Source: an uncultured Bacilli bacterium
GTDB taxonomy: Bacteria; Bacillota_I; Bacilli_A; RF39; UBA660
Length of the DNA stretch: 11,370 nt
Reading direction: 5' to 3'
NCBI GenBank assembly: GCA_947587565.1
Contig: CANPYA010000033.1
Location: 1-11,370, forward strand
The position numbers and the translations under genes were made by a program. How positions within the stretch are numbered: position 1 is the first letter of the stretch; every line of letters begins with the position of its first letter. The notes below the pieces were generated by a model, which had not been told where the DNA came from, did no database searches, and was given only the letters and a program-made list of their open reading frames with translations. Below, in pieces: positions 6,615-11,370 of the stretch.

Positions 6615-7475
6615 AAATTCTTCTGTTTTATAGACATAATCTAAGCATTCCCGCATATTCTTACAAGCGGTAAATTCATCTTCATCAAAAGTAATCTCGG
6701 GTACTAAAGAAATAAGAATAAAAAATAATTTTTGTTCACTTTCCGATAAATAAGTAATATTTAAATATTTTTTATAAATCGTATTAAATTCTAAATCCCA
6801 GAAATTATTTTGATAAAGTTTAACTAAATCTAAAACGGGCGTATCAAACTTGGCTTTATCCCAACTAATTAAATAATCTTTATCTCTTTTTAAATAGTGT
6901 TCTAAAGCTAAGTTATTGTGAATTAATGATATTCTTTCACTCTTTTTTTCTTTAACTAAACTATACCAATTATCAAGTTCTTCCTCGGAAAAATTTAAAG
7001 CTGAATTTATTTTGGAATAATTTCTTAAAAATTCATATTCTTTAGGGGAAGGATAAATACTTTTTAAAAATAATTCATAATATTTTAAATAATAATCTTT
7101 TAAATACAAGATATTGTTTTTAATGTCTTCATAAATTTCTTTATAAGTTTCTTCCGATACTTCTTTATTAAAAGAGGTTTTCGCATGTAATAAACCTACG
7201 ACATTGATTAAATCTTCACTTTTAGAGGGATTTACTACATTATCATCTTCAATATATTCATAGACATAAGCATCATCTCTCGTATCACTATAAACTTCAG
7301 GAAAATAATCAAACCCTCTTGATTTTAAATAATTAAATATACTGGGTAAATCTTTATTTTTCGGTTTCTTTTTGACAACAAAATTACCACTAGTGGTTTC
7401 TAAGATGGTACATTTACCTCTTATGGTATATCTATAAGGTTTATATAAAGATTTTAAAGCATCTAATTTATTCAT
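6585..7475 (-). CDS. ysxE: YsxE/CotS-like spore-coat kinase-fold protein, probably a pseudokinase
   Basis: A 296-residue protein with the fold pattern of the CotS/aminoglycoside-phosphotransferase family. The N-lobe has NFVVKKKPKN at 31-40 and a hinge-like YVYEYIEDD at 70-78. The catalytic-loop equivalent is LIHNNLALEHYL at 184-195, followed by LISWDKAKFDTPVLDLVKLY at 202-221. Active family members usually have HGD-x4-N; here this is HNN-x4-H, so the catalytic Asp and the downstream Asn are both missing (N188, H193), while D206 of the metal-binding segment remains. I therefore infer loss of phosphotransfer activity. In B. subtilis ysxE lies directly after spoVID, as here. The ATG overlaps the spoVID stop by 8 bases (7468-7475) and has no ribosome binding site close by, pointing to translational coupling. 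A spore-coat or coat-assembly role rests on synteny and family only. Confidence 0.75.
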   Translation of the reverse strand: MNKLDALKSLYKPYRYTIRGKCTILETTSGNFVVKKKPKNKDLPSIFNYLKSRGFDYFPEVYSDTRDDAYVYEYIEDDNVVNPSKSEDLINVVGLLHAKTSFNKEVSEETYKEIYEDIKNNILYLKDYYLKYYELFLKSIYPSPKEYEFLRNYSKINSALNFSEEELDNWYSLVKEKKSERISLIHNNLALEHYLKRDKDYLISWDKAKFDTPVLDLVKLYQNNFWDLEFNTIYKKYLNITYLSESEQKLFFILISLVPEITFDEDEFTACKNMRECLDYVYKTEEFLKPYYTTDT

Positions 7476-8193
7476 CTAATTTGGGTATTAAAACTTTATC
7501 TCCAACTTCTATATTATCTAAAGTATTATATTCTTTAACTAAACTACTTGGTACGCCATAAACACTACTTATTGATTCAATTGTTTCACTTTCTTTAACA
7601 ATATGTACATGATAAGTTACAAAAGTATCATCACTATCTTTAATTGTATCCATAATCGTTTTCTCCTCTTTACTAGTAAGTCTTTCTTCTGCAACTTCTT
7701 CTTTTACTTCTACTTCATCTTGTTTTTCTTTCTCTTCTTTTAATCCTTCTACTTCTTCCACTCTTTCTTCCGGATTATCTTCATTCTTATCTAAAAAATC
7801 ATCAATAATATTTAATTCTTCTGTTAACTCATCTTCATTAACTCTTTCAAATGTTACTTCTTCATCTTCTTCTCTTTCTTCACCTGATAGAGAATATTCA
7901 ATCTTAACCTTTAAAGTATTATTACCTTCCACATCATATGAAAAATCTTCAATATTAAATTCTAATGAATCTTCTTTAATGCGGTCACTTATTTCAACTT
8001 CAAATGGCAAAGTAAAACGAAATGGTTCTTTATTAATACTTACTTCATGAGTCTTATATTCCCCACTGATATAAAAATTACCTAGAACTGTATTCCCACT
8101 CACATTATAATCGTGTTCTAAAGACATTTTCGTTATTTCTGAAATATTCGTTTTAAAAGGTATGGAACTTTCAAAGGGTATTTTAATAAACAT
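7468..8193 (-). CDS. spoVID: SpoVID-like spore morphogenesis protein with C-terminal LysM domain
   Basis: A 241-residue protein in three parts. The N-terminal beta-rich domain (about 1-105) carries the SpoVID pattern: FESSIPFKTNISEITKMSLE, then NFYISGEYKT and FTLPFEVEISDRI. A strongly acidic, probably disordered linker covers about 105-185 and is rich in Glu. The C-terminus (about 194-238) is a LysM domain: YHVHIVKESETIESISSVYG followed by VGDKVLIP. In B. subtilis SpoVID sits on the forespore surface, works with SpoIVA and SafA in coat encasement, and its LysM has been reported to bind lipid II; B. subtilis SpoVID is much longer (about 575 residues), so this is a compact form. The ATG has AGGAGATG upstream. 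It lies between lon and a ysxE-like gene, matching the B. subtilis order with the hem genes removed. SafA-type LysM proteins are the alternative, but the N-terminal domain favours SpoVID. Confidence 0.82.
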   Translation of the reverse strand: MFIKIPFESSIPFKTNISEITKMSLEHDYNVSGNTVLGNFYISGEYKTHEVSINKEPFRFTLPFEVEISDRIKEDSLEFNIEDFSYDVEGNNTLKVKIEYSLSGEEREEDEEVTFERVNEDELTEELNIIDDFLDKNEDNPEERVEEVEGLKEEKEKQDEVEVKEEVAEERLTSKEEKTIMDTIKDSDDTFVTYHVHIVKESETIESISSVYGVPSSLVKEYNTLDNIEVGDKVLIPKLDE

Positions 8194-8211
8194 TTTATCA
8201 TCTCCTAAAAA

Positions 8212-8238
8212 ATAATATGTTAATAAAAAAAATAATAT
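8212..8238 (-). promoter_or_regulatory. Candidate sigma-E promoter of spoVID
   Basis: The minus strand reads ATATT (8234-8238), a 14-base spacer, then CATATTAT (8212-8219). The sigma-E consensus is roughly ATATT, 14-15 bases, CATACAAT, so the -35 core is exact and the -10 matches 6 of 8. B. subtilis spoVID is transcribed by sigma-E. The region is very AT-rich, so chance matches are likely, and the leader would be only about 12-14 bases. Confidence 0.35.
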
Positions 8239-8260
8239 AACTTTTTAAGCCATATTATTT
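8225..8260 (-). terminator. AT-only hairpin with U-run spanning the lon stop
   Basis: On the minus strand AAATAATAT (8252-8260) pairs perfectly with ATATTATTT (8230-8238) around a 13-base loop, and the second arm runs into eight T's (8225-8232). The lon TAA (8255-8257) is inside the first arm. An all-AT stem is weak, so partial termination between lon and spoVID is more likely than full separation. Confidence 0.5.
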
Positions 8261-10534
8261 TTGAAATAAATCTTCATATATTGTTTGATAATTACTAACT
8301 AATTTAATTTTTAAATTATCTAAAACTTCTTTAGGAATACTTTTTAAATCACTCGCATTATCTTTTGGGATATAAACTACAGAAATGCCAGTATTATAGG
8401 CTGCGATTAATTTTTCTTTTAAACCCCCAACACGTAAAATATCACCCTTTAAAGTTACTTCCCCGGTCATCGCAATTTTTTCACTTATTTTAATATTTAA
8501 TATTCGGGAAAGAATAACCGTTATAATACTTACGCCACAAGATGGTCCTTCCTTTTTAGTTGCTGTATCCCTCATGTGAATATGTAATGTCTTATTATTT
8601 AATAACTCACTATCTAAATAACCTTTTTCTTTAATATAAGAAATAGCTACTTTAATACTTTCTTTTAGAGTATCACCTAAAGAGCCTGTAACAATGACAT
8701 CATCACTCCCCGGATAAATACTTGCTTCTACTCTTAATATTGTTCCCCCAAGGTTAGTAACCGCTAGAGCATTAACTACTCCCACTTCTTTTATTTCGGT
8801 ATTTTCTAAAGTAATATTTTCATTTTGTAAATATTTATCTAAATCATTTTTGGTAATTTGATATTTAGCATTTTTACTGGTAATTATTTTAGTAACTAAT
8901 AATTTTAAAACCCTGGCTAAGTTTCTAACTCCGGCTTCTTTAGTATAATCATTAATTAGGCTCATTAAGACATCATCTTTAATGCTGACTTTTTTACTTA
9001 ATTTAAATTCTTCATCAATACTAGGAAGTAAATATTTTTTGGCAATATCCATTTTTTCAAAGACCGTATAACTAGCTAAGTTAATAACCTCTAAACGGTC
9101 AAGTAAAGTATCTGGGATTAAGTTTACATCATTTGCGGTTAAGATAAAGAATACTTGACTTAAATCAAATGGTTCTTCAATATAGTTATCGACAAAAGTT
9201 TTATTTTGATTAGTGTCCAATATATCTAGTAAAGTACTTGCGGGGTCTCCCTTATAATCTTTTACCATTTTATCGACTTCATCAATTAAGATAACGGGAT
9301 TTTTGGTACCACACTTTCTTAAAGCTTGCATAATTTTACCAGGAAGAGCCCCTAGATAAGTACGCCTTGACCCAATAAGTTCGGTTGAATCATTTAAACC
9401 TCCCACACTTATTTTATAAAATTCGCGATTTAAAGAGGACGCAATACTTGATGCAATTGTCGTTTTACCAACACCGGGAGGACCCACTAAACAAATAACG
9501 GGACTTTTAAGTTCATTATTTATTTTCTTTAAATTAACATAATCCACTATTTTATCTTTAATATTATCTAAACCATAATGGGTTTTATTTAAACTAGTTA
9601 ATACTTTCGGACTATTTAAATTTTCTTTACTTACATTATTCCAAGGTAAATTTAAAATCCAATCTAAATAATTTCTTAACACTGCTTCTTCAGGAGAAGA
9701 TGAATTAATTCGTTCTAACTTTTTAATTTCTAATTTTATTTTTTCTTTACTTTTACTATCAATATTTAATTTATCTAACTTTTCATAATATTTTTTTACT
9801 TCTTCACTTTGGGTGTTATTTAAACCTAAAGTTTTTTCAATTTCTTTAATTTTTTCTTTTAAATAATATTCTTCTTGTTCTTTAGCCAAATTCATTTGGA
9901 CATTACTATCAATTTTTTCTTCTAATTCATTTTGTTTAATTTGAATACTAATGTCATTTAATAGTTTAACCGCTCTTTTCTCACTATTAACTTCCGCCAT
10001 ATATTCTAATTTTTTATCAGTATTAAGGGGTAAAAAAGTGGTTATGGCATCTGTTAGGAAACCTAAGTCATGATCATCTTCTAAAGTCTTTAAAATACTA
10101 TTAGAAATACTTGGAGATGATTCAATATAATCATTTAAACTATTCTTTAATTTCTTTTTCATTACTTCTTCATTTAAAGAAGCATAATTGGGTAAAATAA
10201 TATCCGTTACTAAAGCATCAAGCACTTCATCAGTAAACGCTTCATAATTAATAATGCGAACTCTTTTTTCACCCCTTAAAGTTATTCTTATATTCCCATT
10301 AGATAATTCCATTTTATTTTTAATATAAGCCACTACTCCCACTTGGGGTAAATCAGAAGTCGTTATTTCTTTCGAATTATTTAGGGGACTTACTACTAAA
10401 ATTCTACTACTATATTTTTTACTAGCAAGTTTAATAATCTTTTTACTAGTTTCATCTTTTAATTCAAGTTTAATTTCTTGAAAGGGCAAAATGACTAAAT
10501 CTTTTAAGAGCATTACAAGTAGTGTGAAATTCAT
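8255..10534 (-). CDS. lon: ATP-dependent Lon protease (LonA type)
   Basis: Cytoplasmic ATP-dependent serine protease that degrades damaged and specific regulatory proteins. It has 759 residues, close to the ~775 of B. subtilis LonA. The N-terminal substrate-binding domain starts LLVMLLKDLVILPF and runs to about 200, followed by a helical region to about 290. The AAA+ module has Walker A GPPGVGKT (351-358), the GSRRTYLGALPGKI segment (388-401), Walker B VILIDEVDK (414-422), sensor-1 Asn 468 and an arginine in LLDRLE (480). The protease domain carries the catalytic Ser 665 in GPSCG (usually GPSAG) and the catalytic Lys 708 in GGLKEKL, 43 residues apart as in E. coli. The ATG is supported by a perfect GGAGGTG 5 bases upstream (10540-10546). 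It has its own promoter and heads the lon-spoVID-ysxE unit. I see neither a CIRCE nor a CtsR operator. Confidence 0.98.
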   Translation of the reverse strand: MNFTLLVMLLKDLVILPFQEIKLELKDETSKKIIKLASKKYSSRILVVSPLNNSKEITTSDLPQVGVVAYIKNKMELSNGNIRITLRGEKRVRIINYEAFTDEVLDALVTDIILPNYASLNEEVMKKKLKNSLNDYIESSPSISNSILKTLEDDHDLGFLTDAITTFLPLNTDKKLEYMAEVNSEKRAVKLLNDISIQIKQNELEEKIDSNVQMNLAKEQEEYYLKEKIKEIEKTLGLNNTQSEEVKKYYEKLDKLNIDSKSKEKIKLEIKKLERINSSSPEEAVLRNYLDWILNLPWNNVSKENLNSPKVLTSLNKTHYGLDNIKDKIVDYVNLKKINNELKSPVICLVGPPGVGKTTIASSIASSLNREFYKISVGGLNDSTELIGSRRTYLGALPGKIMQALRKCGTKNPVILIDEVDKMVKDYKGDPASTLLDILDTNQNKTFVDNYIEEPFDLSQVFFILTANDVNLIPDTLLDRLEVINLASYTVFEKMDIAKKYLLPSIDEEFKLSKKVSIKDDVLMSLINDYTKEAGVRNLARVLKLLVTKIITSKNAKYQITKNDLDKYLQNENITLENTEIKEVGVVNALAVTNLGGTILRVEASIYPGSDDVIVTGSLGDTLKESIKVAISYIKEKGYLDSELLNNKTLHIHMRDTATKKEGPSCGVSIITVILSRILNIKISEKIAMTGEVTLKGDILRVGGLKEKLIAAYNTGISVVYIPKDNASDLKSIPKEVLDNLKIKLVSNYQTIYEDLFQK

Positions 10535-10560
10535 TTTTGCACCTCCAAAATATAGACTTT

Positions 10561-10589
10561 ATTATAATTAAAAAATAATAATTTGTAAA
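10561..10589 (-). promoter_or_regulatory. Sigma-A promoter of lon
   Basis: The minus strand has -35 TTTACA (10584-10589), a 17-base spacer and a perfect -10 TATAAT (10561-10566). The predicted start near 10554 gives a leader of about 20 bases carrying GGAGGTG. Confidence 0.88.
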
Positions 10590-10702
10590 CTAAAAAATGG
10601 TGTTTTTTATATGAAATTTTTGAACATTTTTTAAAACTTTATTTTGAAAAAAAGGAAATCAGCTAAATGGCGAAAATAATATAAGTGAAGGGAGAAATTA
10701 TT

Positions 10703-11251
10703 ATGCAAAAAATTAAAGAAAAAAAGTATATAGATTATACTGAAAAAATGTTAAAAAAGAAAAATAAATTTAATATTATTAGTGACGCTAAATATTTTGA
10801 AGACAATAATGGACTGCGCCACTATGTTGATGGACTTAGTGTCGTTTTAGATCATACTGCTGAAGAAAAGGAAATAGCAGAATGGATTTTAAAAACTTTT
10901 GGCGGAATTGTTTTAATGTGCCCAAGAGTAAATTATCCAGATGGTATCAAAACTCCAGATTATATTTGGAATGGCGAGAAATGGGATTTAAAAATTATTT
11001 ATCATTACAATGTAAGAGTCATAGATAATCTAATAAAAGATAAAAAAAATCAATCTCAAAATTTTATAATTGATATAAGTTATTTAAATGTTGATTTTGA
11101 TATTTTTGAAAGGCAAATCAAAGCAATATTTAATTCTGACTTTCGTTATTGGGTAAAAATGATAATTATAAAAAACAATAATCATTTTAAATGTTATAAA
11201 AAAAAGCGAGGCGACCACCACCCGAATGCGGGAAATGACCAACCTCGATAA
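10703..11251 (+). CDS. Stand-alone CdiA C-terminal-like nuclease domain protein
   Basis: A 182-residue protein counted from the ATG at 10703, chosen because GGGAGA lies 7 bases upstream; an upstream GTG at 10685 has no ribosome binding site. After a charged N-terminus, the core starts at EEKEIAEWILKTFGG (54-68) and continues PRVNYPDGIKTPDYIWNGEKWDLK (74-97), then NQSQNFIIDIS (116-126) and VKMIIIKNNN (151-160). From memory this resembles nuclease domains of the CdiA C-terminal/phage toxin type; TPD86 and D95-L-K97 also fit a PD-(D/E)xK layout. I infer a nucleic-acid-cutting enzyme; substrate unknown. There is no signal peptide, secretion domain or adjacent protein antitoxin. The last ~15 residues (from about RGDHHPNAG) are encoded by the hairpin repeat of the facing antisense RNA and probably lie outside the fold. 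The gene diverges from lon; the 100 bases upstream show no convincing promoter. Confidence 0.7.
   Translation: MQKIKEKKYIDYTEKMLKKKNKFNIISDAKYFEDNNGLRHYVDGLSVVLDHTAEEKEIAEWILKTFGGIVLMCPRVNYPDGIKTPDYIWNGEKWDLKIIYHYNVRVIDNLIKDKKNQSQNFIIDISYLNVDFDIFERQIKAIFNSDFRYWVKMIIIKNNNHFKCYKKKRGDHHPNAGNDQPR
11198..11249 (-). ncRNA. Candidate ~50-nt hairpin RNA antisense to the 3' end of the nuclease gene
   Basis: The predicted transcript starts at A11249, 7 bases below a strong -10, and ends in a run of nine T's (11198-11206 region). Almost the whole RNA is one structure: CGAGG (11243-11247) pairs with CCTCG (11207-11211), and an inner CCCG/CGGG hairpin with a CATT loop (11221-11232) is flanked by G/U-rich internal loops. 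There is no open reading frame of note. It lies fully opposite the last codons and stop of the nuclease gene, and a diverged second copy begins 132 bases away. Promoter, body and terminator in about 85 bases are the hallmark of a dedicated small RNA. Whether it silences the facing gene, acts elsewhere, or is only a terminator is unknown. Confidence 0.6.
11206..11238. repeat. Hairpin repeat, copy 1
   Basis: Plus-strand GCGAGGC-GACCACCACCCGAATGCGGGAA-type element that forms most of the small RNA (on its minus strand). It aligns with copy 2 at 11338-11370 with only two one-base gaps and two substitutions over about 33 bases. A-rich runs precede both copies on the plus strand, which become U-runs on the minus strand. 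Confidence 0.85.
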
Positions 11252-11255
11252 ATAC

Positions 11256-11284
11256 ATTGTACACTAATTAAATATTGTTGTCAA
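11256..11284 (-). promoter_or_regulatory. Strong sigma-A promoter of the small RNA
   Basis: The minus strand has a perfect -35 TTGACA (11279-11284), a 17-base spacer and -10 TACAAT (11256-11261). The -35 lies inside the near-palindrome GTTGACAAC, and a second TGTTGA occurs about 15 bases upstream, possibly an operator. Confidence 0.85.
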
Positions 11285-11337
11285 CATATTTTTCAACATT
11301 TTGTGCGTTATTTAAAACATTTTTTAAAGCAAAAAAT

Positions 11338-11370
11338 GCGAGGCCGCCCACCACCCAATGCGGGAAGTGA
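11338..11370. repeat. Hairpin repeat, copy 2, cut by window end
   Basis: Begins GCGAGGC like copy 1 and shares CCACCACCC and AATGCGGGAA; differences are an extra C, A to C, a missing G and A to G. On the minus strand the conserved core is followed by CCTCGCATTTTTT, again a terminator-like end. The other stem arm and any promoter lie beyond the window. The 86 bases between the copies (11252-11337) are AT-rich and contain the copy 1 promoter but no gene. Confidence 0.8.

Noticed and set aside
10685..10702. GTG start adding six residues to the nuclease-like protein
   Set aside because: No ribosome binding site precedes it, and the added codons contain the GGGAGA that serves the ATG at 10703.
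10547..10702. Heat-shock operator (CIRCE or CtsR box) before lon, and a promoter for the nuclease-like gene
   Set aside because: No TTAGCACTC/GAGTGCTAA or GGTCAAA-type repeats are present. TTGAAC at 10620-10625 has no usable -10 at 16-18 bases.
11206..11370. CRISPR array from the two hairpin repeats
   Set aside because: The copies are 132 bases apart, differ by indels, and the intervening DNA holds a promoter rather than a spacer of normal size; no cas gene is present.

Overview
The window is an AT-rich stretch (about 30% GC in the parts I counted) from a Firmicutes-type bacterium. The evidence is a T-box riboswitch controlling aminoacyl-tRNA synthetases, AGGAGG-type ribosome binding sites, sigma-A promoters, and a lon-spoVID-ysxE gene order that recalls Bacillus subtilis. 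Tryptophan is encoded by TGG and all genes end in TAA or TAG, so nothing points to the mycoplasma genetic code. The compact layout, the missing hem genes and a TasA/SipW-like surface protein fit an uncultured, reduced-genome gut member of the Bacilli; that placement is inference.

Bases 1-4621 (minus strand) hold one operon, hisS-aspS-asnS, with asnS cut a few codons before its end by the window edge. It is driven by a near-consensus promoter and a T-box leader with an attenuator. The specifier triplet is GAC (Asp), and the next two bases create an overlapping CAC (His) triplet.

Bases 4622-6384 (minus strand) hold a 544-residue membrane-anchored surface protein with its own promoter. Its last ~60 codons and the following ~45 bases are far richer in GC than the surroundings. 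The pattern (pyrimidine-ending codons interleaved with fixed ones, then a GC-rich hairpin 5 bases after the stop) resembles the variable region of a target of a diversity-generating retroelement (DGR). No reverse transcriptase or template repeat is in the window.

Bases 6398-10589 (minus strand) hold lon, a spoVID-like spore morphogenesis gene with a LysM domain, and a ysxE/CotS-like degenerate kinase, ending in a clear terminator. A possible sigma-E promoter precedes spoVID. A possible 58-residue two-helix membrane protein lies on the plus strand just past the terminator and converges on ysxE.

Bases 10685-11370 hold a plus-strand stand-alone nuclease-like gene resembling CdiA C-terminal toxin domains. 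Facing it on the minus strand is a very compact unit: a strong sigma-A promoter whose predicted start is followed at once by a ~50-nt hairpin RNA ending in a U-run. This RNA is antisense to the 3' end of the nuclease gene. A second diverged copy of the hairpin begins 132 bases further on and runs off the window, so this may be an array. This region and the DGR-like cassette are the most unusual parts of the window.
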